A stretch of 64,000 bases of DNA from Eucommia ulmoides (GCA_016647705.1 CM028340.1:14709001-14773000); one strand, 5' to 3'; numbered from the stretch's first letter, positions 11,516 through 26,181 are shown. Notes: generated from the letters alone by a model not told the origin. Numbers and translations are program-made.

Positions 11516-12060
11516 GTGTCCTTTTTTCTTGCAAAAAAAAAATACTTGGATTCCTTCTTGATTCCACCTTGAGGCGGTATTTTACCTTTCCCCTTCCTTT
11601 TGGCTTGTTTCTGATTCTTTCCTTCCGTTGTCATTAATGCACTCTCTCCCAATTCCATTGACAACTTTCCTTTCTCCTGAACACACATGGTCAGAAGTTC
11701 ATTAATTGACTACTTATTCTTATGTGTGTTATAGGATATCATGAAGGGTCCATATTACTATGGATGAGTGTTCAAAATATAGTGCACAAGGAAAGAGTCA
11801 AACATCTTAGCCTCAAGTATCTTTAATTGAGTTGCAATGTCCCTCATCTGCATGATGTGCTCACGCACGCCTCTCACAATAGTGAGCCTCAGGGATAAAA
11901 ACTTCATAATCAGAGTGCTGGCGATTGCCTTATCTGAAGACTCAAACTGTTCATCAATAACCGTCAGCAGTGCATTAACCTTATTATGCTGATCGACAGA
12001 ACCACGAATATGAGCAGGGGTTCGAACTTCTTTAGGAACGAAATTTATAAGGCCATTTGT
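11490..12060 (-). pseudogene. Copia 1: gag with degraded zinc knuckle
   Basis: Shows the gag landmarks VREHIMQMRDIATQLKIL and FLVHYILNTHP, then a basic stretch and a zinc-knuckle remnant. In the knuckle the first Cys is damaged around a poly-A run (11528..11537), while C-KKKGH-VKKDC is still readable. Several in-frame stops are present. Confidence 0.75.
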
Positions 12061-12552
12061 TATACTCTTTTATCACCTTAAAAGAAAATGCAACAAAAAT
12101 CAAAGGGGCAAGAGTCGACCCTTGAACTTCATGCCTAACTGTCCAAACCTAAGGAGAACACGCCACTGAACCAATACAATGGACGCGATACATTATTGCA
12201 GATATGAGTTATAACTAAAGTATAACATTGTCCATATTTACAAACTTATCAAGACGACGTCGTTTCAGTCGTCTTTTACATTCATCCTTACCCCATATCA
12301 GAAGGCTATGAACAGAAGAACAGAAAGGCACAGAACCAACATTTTTAGGTTTTTCTAATCTTTTAAAAATCATATAAAATTGACCATGAGTCCAAATTTC
12401 ATGAAATTTATGTTGTTGAACTTGTAATGAAACGTAGAATTTTTATGTACAAAAATTTCCCAGAAATATTAAAGTTTTCGAAAAACCCAATTTTGGCCAT
12501 TAATGAAAACTCATGAATCTAAATGCGAGAACAACAAGATAGAGGCCAAACT

Positions 12553-12564
12553 GCTCTGATACCA
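12553..12564 (-). other. tRNA-Met primer binding site of copia 1
   Basis: Plus strand GCTCTGATACCA, the exact reverse of TGGTATCAGAGC, the standard initiator tRNA-Met primer site, two bases inside the 5' LTR. Confidence 0.92.
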
Positions 12565-12566
12565 AC

Positions 12567-13283
12567 TGTGGAATAAACTTTAATGATCTAAACGTGCTCA
12601 TGCATGAAAAATCAACAATTAGATCAATGCGGAAATATAAAAACGAACGGATCAATGCGTACCTCTGGCCATTGCCGTTCTCACTTGCTCAAGATTACGG
12701 GAAATGTTGGTTTCGGATTAAGGTTCTTCTAAACCTCACTTAATCTCTGTTTGATAGTGTATTTGGCTTCTAAAATGAAGATTGTAGGTTTAGGGAACCA
12801 AAACCAATTGTACAGTCCTCTTTTATACTCTTCCCATCAAAGAGTCGGTTTTGAACGTGCAGAAAGTTAATGGGCAGTTAGTCATTCATGAACCCACGGT
12901 TTTTGTAACCTACCATGTAGAACATGAATCCATACAAGGTCACGTAACCCCTTTCTCTCTCTAGCTTATGTAACTTTCATGTTTTTTCTCTAGAATGGAG
13001 TGATTGCCACGTGGGTGCATAACCACTCTTGTAACCCACTTCACCCACTCTTGTAGTGTATGGCAATGATCTACAAAAGAAGTGAAAGTTGTTGCATGAG
13101 GTTCATGCAAGGGGCGTGGATAGGAGATTGATCCACCTTCCTCTAATGATGTAGGAATGAACCACTTTCTTGAGGTTACATGAGGTTCATGCAAAGGGAC
13201 ATGGGTAGGAGGTTGATCCACCTTTCTATAATAATGGAGGAATTGACCACTTTCTTGATGATTTTTTGGGAAAAAATCCAACA
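12567..13283 (-). repeat. 5' LTR of copia 1 with an internal duplication
   Basis: 717 bp, TGTGG...CCAACA. Contains an imperfect direct duplication of about 90 bp (GAGGTTCATGCAAGGGGCG at 13098 and GAGGTTCATGCAAAGGGAC at 13182, each followed by a GATCCACCTT block and ACCACTTTCTTGA). It ends 204 bp downstream of the RPS3 stop codon. Confidence 0.88.
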
Positions 13284-13486
13284 TAAACAACTAACAACAA
13301 ACATGAACATGAATGAAAGAAAAAACAAAAAAAGTTCAAAATATACAAAATCTCCACAATTGAGAGGTCAAAAACTTTCAACGACTATAACAAAGATAAT
13401 TTTAGGAACACTCTTTGTATTCAAAACCTAACATCATCAACAAAAGAACCTAAAAAAAACACTTGGAACATATTTGGAGGGCTCAT
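13284..13486 (-). other. RPS3 3' flank and probable 3' UTR
   Basis: 203 bp between the RPS3 stop and the copia LTR. AT-rich on the minus strand; no exact AATAAA was identified with confidence. The gene's polyadenylation signals must lie here or in the LTR. Confidence 0.5.
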
Positions 13487-17169
<3,683 letters not shown>

Positions 17170-17318
17170 TTTCTGAGACCGAACGCCCGAAGGACCTGCG
17201 GCAAATACTAGGTCGGAGCAGCCTCTAGTTTCCCCTTCGATTCCAAAACTTTTTCGTACTGGGCTATGTTTTCAAACCCGGACCAAACGGCGAACCGGAA
17301 AAATCACTAGGCCAGGGG
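17170..17318 (-). promoter_or_regulatory. Residual proximal promoter and 5' UTR of RPS3
   Basis: Only 149 bp separate the RPS3 start codon from the hAT pile at 17319. The segment contains TGGGCT (plus strand 17260..17265), a match to the site II element TGGGCY common in plant ribosomal protein promoters, 91 bp upstream of the ATG. No clear TATA box is visible. Any further upstream regulatory sequence is now displaced by 2.2 kb or replaced by transposon DNA. Confidence 0.55.
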
Positions 17319-17384
17319 TAGAGATGTCAATGGTCCGGGTTCGGTTTGGTTTTAATACAAAACCAAAATTAAAACCGTTTAAGA

Positions 17385-18923
17385 TAAGGGTGGGCAGCAG
17401 GCAGATTGGGCCAAAACAACGAACCAAACCAATACTAGGCGGGTTGGGTTAGTTTGAACCGTGGATCGCCCAATGATGTACGGGTTGGGACAGGTTGGAT
17501 TGTACGGGTTGTTTAGTTTAAACTGTGGGTTACTCAAATAGTGTACAGATTAAGCCTATTTCGGGTTGGACTAATTAAAACCATTGATTACTCTTGAAAT
17601 ATAATAAATGTTATTAAAAAGAAAAACCATTAGGTTGCGTTTGGGTAAGGGATTTGGTAAATGATGGGATTTCGAAATTCTGAATTTCGAAATTCCATCA
17701 TTTATCAAATCCCTTGTTTAGATAATTCTCAAAAGAATAATTCTCACAAAATGAAAAGAACAAAAAATCAGAACACCAGCCAACTATTCCAAAATTGCGA
17801 CGAACAAGAACAAAAGCAAGAGAATTGCGATTTCGAAATTGCGAAGAATAATAACAAGAACATCAACCGATTTTGATTGTGATTTCTGTTACAAACAAGA
17901 ACAAGAACAATCAAAAACCAAAAATTCCAATTTCGATTTCGATTTCTGCGAAATTGCGATGAACTTCTGCATCAAAAGACAACGACGGAGACGAAGAGCA
18001 GATGGACGACGAACTTCTGCAACAAAAAACGACAACGAATTTCGATTTCGATTTCTGCGAAATTGCGACGAACTTCTGCAACAAAAGCCAGAAATTCCAA
18101 TTCCGATTTCGATTACTGCAACGAAAAGGAAATGGACGACGAACTTCTGCAACAAAAGACGACAACGAATTTCGATTTCGATTTTTGTGAAATTGCGAAC
18201 CCTAGATCGCAGCCAACGAAGAAGAAGATGTCGGAGACGACGAACCCTAGATCGACAAAGAAGACGACGATGGAGAGGGAACAACGAAGCGAAAGCGGCG
18301 ATGGTTAGGAGCGAACGATGGACACAAATGACAGAAGCGAAGATGAGAGAAGAGGGAGACGATCACACAGAAGTGAGGATGAGCAACGATGTGCACGAAG
18401 GATTTCTCAAATGCAACCTGTTTCAAACGGATTTCAAAATCCCTTCTTTCACCACATTTTTAGATTTAAAGGATTTTACAAATCCATCCTCCTTCATACC
18501 CAAACAAAGGATTTACTAAAAAAAGATTTTAAAATCCTTTCCCCAATTGAAATCTCTCATCCAATTCCTTTACCCAAACACAACCTTACATTACAAAAAA
18601 ATTGTAGAAAAATTGCGACAAAATTATAGTAACACAAAAATAAGAAAAAAACTATAATGTAATTTTTAAACCATCACAAAAATAGAAAAAAAATTACAAA
18701 CTTAAGTAATAAAGTCTAAAACAGCGTCGTTTTGTGTCTACTTGGGCGGGTGGGTTGAACCCGTAAGAACATGGGTCAAACTGTAACCCGCCCATACATG
18801 TGCAAGTTCCAAGATTTAATACCCATGCAATGCTCGGGTTAGTATTGGGCGATTTTTTTTGCTGTTCAGGTTTGGCGGTTTGGGCAGGTTTGGTGGGTTA
18901 ATCCGATCCGTTGCACACCCTTA
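17385..18923. mobile_element. Middle hAT-like element of the nest, perfect TSD
   Basis: Ends TAAGGGTGGGCA and TGCACACCCTTA, flanked by perfect 8 bp repeats GTTTAAGA (17377..17384 and 18924..18931) within the outer element. Net about 580 bp. Typical hAT length and TSD size; non-autonomous. Confidence 0.88.
17633..18585. mobile_element. Inner Harbinger-like element with repetitive Arg-rich reading frames
   Basis: 953 bp with ends GGTTGCGTTTGGGTAAGGGA and TCCTTTACCCAAACACAACC (imperfect inverted repeat), flanked by TTA at 17630..17632 and 18586..18588. The interior contains a repeat of about 132 bp (ATGGACGACGAACTTCTGCA at 18001 and 18133). It is open in several frames, giving arginine-rich products (longest 17839..18519, 226 codons) that look like a by-product of the repeat. 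No transposase motif was recognised. Confidence 0.75.
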
Positions 18924-19320
18924 GTTTAAGATATGTAAAACCAAAACTAAAATAAAAATCGTCTATTTTTTTTAAATGGTTTTTAAATCGGACTATTTAA
19001 TTTTAGTCAAAACCAAAATCAAAACCGCGAAACCATTTAAGATTTTTAAATTTTATAAAAAATCAAAACCGCAAACGCAAACCACAATTCACTATTAATT
19101 CTAAACATTTTCCAAATCATATACTTTTTAAAATAATTAAAAACCAATAACAAAACCAACTACATAAAAATATTCTTCAAAATCATACAGTCTACGAAAC
19201 TAATTATATAAAAACAGGTTTCAATATAAACTACAAACCAACTAAAGTATAAACTAAAAGGGTTAAAAGTGTAAATAAATAAAAATAGGGATGAAACTAT
19301 AAATACTAAATAAATTAAAA

Positions 19321-19345
19321 ATAATATATATATATATATATATAT
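19321..19345. repeat. (TA)n microsatellite
   Basis: About 12 TA units near the right end of the outer hAT element. Confidence 0.9.
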
Positions 19346-19555
19346 CGGTTACACGCTTCGGCTCATGGTTCGATTACGTGGTTTGGTTATGTGGTTACTA
19401 TTCTAAAACCAAAACTGAAAACAAAACCGCTTCGATTTCTAAATTTAAAATCAAAACCAAAACCATTTAGTCGGTTTCAACCCGGACCATTCGGTTCGAT
19501 TTCCTTCGGTTATCCGTTGGTTCGATTTTTTTTGTCATCCCTACCAAGGGGCAAG

Positions 19556-19594
19556 GTTCAACCGTTCAACGGGTCACGGTTCAACTGTTTCACT

Positions 19595-19675
<81 letters not shown>

Positions 19676-20341
19676 TTTAAACAAAAAAAATTAAAAAAAA
19701 TACAAAAAGAACAAATTTAATAATTATACAAAATTAAATAAATAACAAAAACAAATAAACAAATTAACAATCAACAATTAAATATTATTAAACAAATAAT
19801 ATATAAATTAGACAAAAATTAAAAATTAAAAATTAAAAACCGATCACCTCACCTATGCCGCTGTGCGTGTGGAATGGGGAATGGAGAGGAAACGTCATGG
19901 AGGCTGCAGTGCACATTGAAGAGATGTCATCAAAAGCAGCGACGTCATCGTCGGAGGTAGCAACTAACCGAAGCTGTACTAAGAGAGAGAGAGATTGGAA
20001 TTGAGAAAGTGAGAGATCGGAAGTGTAATGGAATAGATTGGAAGCAAATAGATCGGGACTCGGAAGTGGAAGTGTGTATGGATTATGTGGAACGACTGAA
20101 CGAGAGAGATAGCGAAGGACAAGGCTAGGAAACTTAGATTTTTTAAAACTATTTGTATAATTGGAAAAGGAGGAAACCTGGCCGGTTTGCAGAGAGTCGC
20201 TTCCATTCAGCGGTTTGGTGACTGAAACAATTCGAACCGACCAGTTTACTGATTTTTTACTTGAAAGGGGTTTAAGTGGTTAATCGGCTCGGAAATACAT
20301 TTTGGTGGCGGTTCAATCGGTCGAACCAGATGGTTCGATCC
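19556..20341. mobile_element. Probable hAT remnant split by copia 2
   Basis: Sequence of GGTTCAACCG / CGGTTCAATCGGTCGAACC type, whose right end resumes after copia 2 as GATCCGAATTTTAAAACACTG (34681..34701), like a common plant hAT terminus. The matching left terminus is not seen and may have been lost next to the outer hAT element. It contains a (TA)n run (19597..19668) and no transposase. Confidence 0.4.
19597..19668. repeat. Long (TA)n microsatellite
   Basis: About 36 uninterrupted TA units, followed by T10. Confidence 0.97.
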
Positions 20342-20779
20342 TGTTGATCATAAGATTTTGATGGACAATTAAAGGTTGATGTTTTTGGTAGAAGTAACAG
20401 TTTGATTAAGTGTTTTAGTTTATTAGTTCCTGATGATGAAGATATATTGGTAAAGGTGATGAAGAATTAATATGTTGAAGAATTTGAAGAATTTAGAAAA
20501 AAACAACTCATGTTAAAATTTTAACTCTTAATATCTCAATTAGGATCACACACGACACAAAAAGATTTTTAAATAATTTTTATAAATATGTGTGTTTTTA
20601 ATAGGATCCTAATTAGTTAAATTATTTACTCTTATGTATAATTGAAAAAGAAATATTTATAATTGGTTAAAATTGAATTTAAAGTATTTAGTGGAACTAA
20701 CCAAGAAAAGAAATTGGTTAAAGAGGCGAAAATGTCAATTAGAATGAATTAAAAATGAGTTTAGAAAAGTGATCCAGCG

Positions 20780-21010
20780 TCCATAAGTCGACAGGTAAGT
20801 CGACTGGATAAAGAAAGAAAACTCTCTGTATCTCTCGGTCGACAAGTAGGTCGACCTGTAATTAAGAATAAACTCTTTGTATCTATAAGTCAATAGAGCA
20901 GTCGACCTGTGAAGAGAAATGGAACTCTCTGAATCTCTAAGTCGACAGATAAGTCGACCGATGGGCACAAAATCTTTGGCTTAGCTACATCCTGAATTGA
21001 GCTGTCGACT
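20780..21010 (+). repeat. Array of paired GTCGAC palindromes in the copia 2 LTR
   Basis: Four imperfect units of about 50 to 57 bp, each with two GTCGAC-like sites 8 to 12 bp apart (AAGTCGACAGGTAAGTCGAC) followed by a spacer containing CTCT.TGTATCTCT or CTCTCTGAATCTCT. It recurs at 33005..33240 and in a shorter form at 62463..62620, always about 0.4 to 0.6 kb upstream of the putative TATA box. Confidence 0.75.
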
Positions 21011-21390
21011 GCTGATCTTAATCGGTTAACTGGTGTGTCTGTTTCACGATATTATGGAATTTCGAATTTAAATCTGAAAGTAGTCGTTTTTTTATTAAGA
21101 TTTATGAGAGATTTTAGGGATTTTATGTTATTTAAGATATACTACACATATTATGTTATCCCTATTGATTTGGTTCATTAAGTTTAAATATTTTTCAATT
21201 TGGTACATATAATTGTTTCTATTCTATTTAATTGTGATTGAGAAATATTTGGAGGACTTAATTGAGAGATTTAAAAACTATAATTAAGTGAATTGAACCA
21301 TAATAAAGTCTTAATGATATAAGAGGTCGAAGAGAACAATTAAGTGACATGATAAATGGGAACTAGCCATTAGAGAGTTGTTTTTATTCC

Positions 21391-21402
21391 CATATATAAA
21401 GA
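21391..21402 (+). promoter_or_regulatory. Putative TATA box of the copia 2 5' LTR
   Basis: CCATATATAAAG, kept identical in the 3' LTR (about 33606..33617). Its position near the middle of the LTR suits a U3/R boundary shortly downstream. Confidence 0.55.
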
Positions 21403-22469
21403 CCTACATTTTTTCATATCATTTAAGAGAGACTAGAGAAATCAAGAGATCATATTGAGCTGTTTTAAGAGAAATCATACAGAGTTTTTGTGAGAGTTTT
21501 TCTAAGAGACATTCTTGATAATCATTGCTGCTACTGAATCTGAAGTAATATCGCTCTAATTATTTTTTCGGTAGATTCCGGGTGAGATCTTTCCAAATTA
21601 CTTCATATATTGTATTGCTTAATTAATTTTTGAAAGTTGATATTTAAAAATTGTTTTCTGATTTTTTATTAAAAAAATATTTTATAAACAATTTCTTAAA
21701 TCTGATTACGTGCTATTCATTTTTTTGTTTAAAATCAGATTTTGAGTATCTCACGTTTCTATCACTAGTTTTGAGATATTAATTGAATTTTAATTTATCT
21801 GGGGTGGTAGAAGCTCCGAGTGAGAAAAATCACTTGTCAATTTTTAATTGGTAAGTTGAGTGACGAATTAAATACTGTTGGGGGGTATTTAATCTAAGGG
21901 TAGTTGGGTTTCAGTCTTTTCCTGTAAAGAGATTAAGGTAATAATTCTTCTTGAATTGAATTGATTTGTGATTGAATTGTAACGGTTCAATCCTTACCGG
22001 GTAGAAGGATATTTGGAGTGTTTGTGAGGTTTTGATTCGTTTGCCTTTATGTTAAAAAGAATTAGGTTATTCATGAGCTTGTAAAAAGTAGATGTTATTT
22101 CTTAACTTGTGAAAATGAAATTTTGCAAAGGTTGATTATGAGCCTGTAAAAGAATATTTGTGAGGGCTTGGTTCATACCTTTGAAGAAATCTTGAGTTTA
22201 GTGGGTGAGACTCTTCGTGGGGCTCAGAGGATTGGATTAGCTAAGAGTAGTTTGGTGAACTAGTATAAATTTCTGGTGTGCTGCAATGTTTACTTTATTT
22301 ATTTTTGCTGTTTGGTGTGGACCTAGTTGATTTTATAATTCTGCTACGATATAAAGATAATAATTACTTTAGGATTAAAATTAATTATTTGATTTATTAA
22401 AATATTTTCTCTCTGATATTTTTAATTACCCAATTCACCCCCTTCTTGGGTATTCTACTGGGCCAACAA

Positions 22470-22483
22470 TTGGCATCAGAACT
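22470..22483 (+). other. Degenerate tRNA-Met primer site of copia 2
   Basis: TTGGCATCAGAACTGG directly after the LTR end resembles TGGTATCAGAGC with two substitutions. Confidence 0.7.
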
Positions 22484-22520
22484 GGTTTAGCTCGATACAC
22501 TTAGCTAACAAAGATCACAT

Positions 22521-23982
22521 GACGCACATAATAGAGACACTAGCTGAGGGACAGTCTATGCATCGACTACCTTTGTTTGCAGGTGAAAGTTATTCGTTCT
22601 GGAAAGACAGAATGATTGCCTTCCTTCGGGCTACAAAATTTCGATGTGTGGCTAATAATCGTGGATGGTCCATTTATTCCAATGGAAAACGGAGTTGAGA
22701 AGAAGAAGGAACAACTAACTGCTTCTGATAAGCAGAAACTCTCCATAAACTCTCAAGCTATTAATATTCTATTCTGCTATTTAGATACTAATAAATATTT
22801 TAGAGTTTCAGGTTGTAAATCTGTAAAGGAGATGTGGGATAAGTTACAAGTTACCCACGAAGGGATAAGTTAAGTGAAGCAATCGAAACTCAATGCTCTT
22901 ATAAGAAAATTTGAGTTGTTCAGAATGGAAGAAAATGAATCGATTCATGAGATGTACACTCGTTTCAACAACATATGTAATAACTTGAGTCAACTTGGAA
23001 AGCCATACTCCATGGAGGATAAAGTACAAAAAGTCTTAAGATCTTTAACAAAAATATGAGAGTCAAAGGTGACGACAATTAAGGAAGAAAAAAATCTTGG
23101 CAAATACGAAATTGATAATCTCATAAGCAACTTGATGACTCATGAATCGGCGATTAAAATATATGAGAATGATACCAGAAATAGCAAGAGGAAATCCTTG
23201 GCGCTAAAAATTCAAAAAATTGAAGAAGATGATGACAATGATGATGAAAGTCTTGACAGTGAGCAAGAGAAAGATATAGCGCTTTTCACAAAGAATTTTA
23301 GAAGAATGACTCGACACACATTCCGTGGGAAAAGAAACCTCAACATGACTAAAGTGAAATGTTACAACTGTCACAAGACTGGTCACTTTCAAAATGATTG
23401 TCCCGAATCGAAGAAGGATAAAGAAAAGAAAAAGAAGAAAAAACAAAGAAGAGTAAAAAGAAATTCATGAAGGCTACTTGGGATAATACTGATTCAAGTA
23501 GCTCGGAAAAATCAGATAGTGAAGATATGTCCATGTTTGCATTGATGGCCACTGGTGGTGAGGTAACTAAATGTTCAAGTTCTTGTCTTTTAGATTTTGA
23601 TGAATTATTTGATATTTATCAAGAACTTTCTCATGATTATAAAAACCAGTGTTCTAAAATAAATGCCCTTCAAAGTACAATTAATACATTAAACAAACAA
23701 GTGATGGACCACGAATTTGAAAACAATGAATTGAAATCTAAATTGATGGATTTTCAATCAATTATTCTCAAATTCACCGGCGGTGAAAATAACTTAAAAA
23801 TACTTTTGGGAAGTTCATGTGGAGTTTTTGATAAAGTCGGTATTGGATTTCAGAAAAATCTTAAACAAAAACGTTTTCATAAATTCTTTTATGAAATCAA
23901 GGATCTTGTTAGATATTTTAAATGTAATGTTGTGGGGCATACTATTAGTAGATGTTTTGCTAAAATATCTAACTGTAGATAA
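22521..23982 (+). pseudogene. Copia 2: gag
   Basis: The putative start MTHIIETLAEG is followed by a gag reading (PLFAGESYSFWKDRM) that shifts frame near 22620, continues through in-frame stops at 22871..22873 and 23057..23059, and reaches a zinc knuckle CYNCHKTGHFQNDC (C-X2-C-X4-H-X4-C; about 23361..23402) and a lysine-rich tail. A second frame change at about 23467 leads into an acidic, then coiled-coil-like segment (to 23982). In the family gag forms the particle and the knuckle binds RNA. Not expressible as a full protein here. Confidence 0.85.
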
Positions 23983-24062
23983 GTTTGGATTCTAAAAGGA
24001 ACTAAAATTGTCCCGACAAACAAGATCAAACTCCCTTAGGCTGGGTACCACTTAGGAACTAT

Positions 24063-24615
24063 TTGAGGTGCTCCTTGCAGGTTACTCTAAAAGCTTCAAT
24101 AAGTAAGGACAAATGGTTCCTGGATAGTGGTTGTTCTCGACACATGACGGGAGACAACAAAAAATTTATATCTTTGACACCTAAAGATGGAGGTCATGTG
24201 ACTTTTGGAGACAACGCAAAAGGTAAAATTATCGGTATAAGTAATATCGGTAATGATACTATTATTATTAAAGATGTATTACTAGTTGATGGATTTAAAC
24301 ATAATTTGCATAGTATTAGTCAATTATGTGACAAGGGCTATAATGTTATATTTGATTATGATAGGTGCATTATTAAGAATAGTCAGGATAGTAGTATCTT
24401 GTTAGTTGCATCACGTTTTAAGAATGTTTATACTTGCTCATTTGATGATTTTAATTCTCAAAATTTATCTTGTTTGAATGCTTTATCTGAAAATAATTGG
24501 TTATGACATAGAAGACTTGAGCATGCTAGTATGGAGTTAATTTCTAACTTATTTAAGAAAAGTCTCGTACGTGGCCTACCTGATTTGAAATTTATGAAAG
24601 ATAAAGTATGTGATG
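24063..24615 (+). pseudogene. Copia 2: protease and GAG-pre-integrase, first part
   Basis: Protease motif KWFLDSGCSRHMTGD (catalytic Asp kept), then VTFGDNAKGKIIG and LHSISQLCDKGYNVIF, and the GAG-pre-integrase HRRLEHASMELI. A stop follows NNWL (24504..24506). The reading is cut at KDKVCD by the nested insertion and resumes at 29229. Confidence 0.87.
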
Positions 24616-24645
24616 TGGAAATACGTAAGTAATTTACACCTATCA
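24616..24645 (-). repeat. 30 bp LTR stub
   Basis: TGGAAATACGTAAG..CACCTATCA matches the last 30 bases of the LTR ending at 29228 (one substitution) and is followed by the usual polypurine-tract context, so almost the entire LTR is missing while the TSD is intact. Confidence 0.8.
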
Positions 24646-26140
24646 AATACCCCCAAACTCAGAATTTTACTAGTCCTCGAGCAAAACACCCACACAATAG
24701 AGAAAGTATACAAACTAATTACGAAATTAAAAACCACAAACAAAAAACATTAAAAACAAAAATGTGTAAGTTTTGATTATCATCTACCAACCGAAATATT
24801 TTTCCCTCATCGGCCCCTAATCCTATCAAGTTCAAGCATAAATCACACCATGTGGTGTTCTAGAATTTCAACGTTTAAAAATAGTAAGTGTCATTCTAGA
24901 TCTTGTTTAAGTGTGTGTGTGATTAAACTCAAATATACTACTATCAATTGATTAGATGAGATTATCCCTAAATAAAGATCATGATTAAAACCTTTAAGGT
25001 ATAGGGAATCCATACGCCTGACCTGGGATCTATTATTCACTAATGTAGGCTTGGAGGTTCAAAAAGATCAATATGACTTGGTTCGGTTTTGGAATAATGG
25101 CCAAGGGTATTTTGGAATAGAAAATAGGTTAACGTCGTTAACTTAATGTTACCAGAGGCACATCGCTTGGCATTCTCATACTCGAAACCCCATATTTTTT
25201 AGAAACAACCCTGAACAAACGTTTAAGAATGTCGTACTCACTTGTCATGTAAAAAAGAAACTATTTTTTTTAACACACCCCCAAACTCATTCGAATTTTT
25301 ACAATTTTAAGAGTGTGCAAAAATAATTAAGTAACATACCCCAAAACGTATTCGAATTCTTATAACTTTAGGAATGTGCAAACAATATGAACGACAAATG
25401 ACAAGCGAGTACTCGAATATCGAACCAAATTAGAATTTCGGCCTAAACCCAATTGCTCACATCAAGTAGCGAAATGCTAACTTGATTCACTCAAATTGTG
25501 CCTTCAGTTTAGCGATATAGGTTTGGAAAAAGTTCAATCGGCTAGGGTATTGTTAAGTGTTCAGAATTGAAACGGCTATTAGGCTTAAATAGGGTAACGA
25601 GGGATAAACATATATCAAGGTAAGCTTAAAAAGGCTCAAACGATCAAATGAATGCCTAAATCATATCTCCTAAACAACCTCGCCTAGGATTTCACCTCGA
25701 ATTTCTTCCAAATCAAGTTCTAGAATCCCTATTGTCATGAAATTGATTCAAAGATAATCGGTTTCAAATCAATTAGATAGTGCTATATTGAGTTTGTGTG
25801 CTCGTGCATTTAGGATCTACAATAACTTTTACTAAGGCGATACGTTAAGCGACAGAACCACACATAAATGAGCTTTACGCTCGACCTCAAAACAATCAGG
25901 GGACAAAATCATCATTGGGTATAGGCCTAGATGACGTCAAAATTCAGTACAAAATAACAACTAAACTAAACAAACTAATCCTAAACAAGCATGTAAACGA
26001 TAAAAACAGTAAAATTTAACTAAAAACATATACACATACTAAAACATACTACACATCACCACCAACTCAACACAGGTGATGTCCAAAACGAGCCGTCAGC
26101 CATCCCAATGACAGTATATAGCATGATATTGAAGACGGGG
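24646..26140 (-). other. Conserved non-coding 3' internal region of the composite element
   Basis: Homologous to 4028..5485 in the same orientation. No reading frame of note. Ends at the hairpin / donor-like motif. Confidence 0.6.
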
Positions 26141-26145
26141 GTTTA

Positions 26146-26181
26146 GAACACATACCTGGGAGGCGAGAGGATCTCGCCTCC
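26146..26181 (-). promoter_or_regulatory. Hairpin followed by a 5' splice-site-like motif (composite element)
   Basis: Minus strand: arms GGAGGCGAGA / TCTCGCCTCC (26181..26159, perfect 10 bp, 3-base loop), then C and AGGTATGTGTTC (26157..26146). Confidence 0.5.

Larger units (their letters stand above)
2076..13283 (-). mobile_element. Ty1/copia retrotransposon 1, decayed, interrupted by a nested element
   Basis: Minus-strand order is 5' LTR (12567..13283), tRNA-Met primer site, gag, protease, integrase, reverse transcriptase, RNase H and 3' LTR, which is the copia order. The LTRs share a start of TGTGG.ATAAA.TTT.ATGATC (plus-strand reading). The flanks TAAAT (2071..2075) and TAAAC (13284..13288) may be a 5 bp TSD with one mismatch. 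Net of the 5.4 kb nested insertion the element is about 5.75 kb. Coding parts carry many stops and frameshifts, so it is not autonomous. It lies just downstream of RPS3 in the same orientation. Confidence 0.9.
17319..19543. mobile_element. Outer hAT-like element of a three-level nest
   Basis: Ends TAGAGATGTCAA and TTGTCATCCCTA; flanks GCCAGGGG (17311..17318) and CCAAGGGG (19544..19551) agree at six of eight positions. Net length is about 680 bp after removing the nested element; the interior is AAACCAAAACC-rich. Related in its ends to the intron 3 element at 14927. No transposase. Confidence 0.75.
20342..22468 (+). repeat. 5' LTR of copia 2
   Basis: 2127 bp, TGTTGATC...CCAACA. Contains the GTCGAC palindrome array (20780..21010), a putative TATA box CCATATATAAAG (about 21391..21402) and a conserved 3' half shared with 32586..34680 and 62015..64000. 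Confidence 0.93.
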
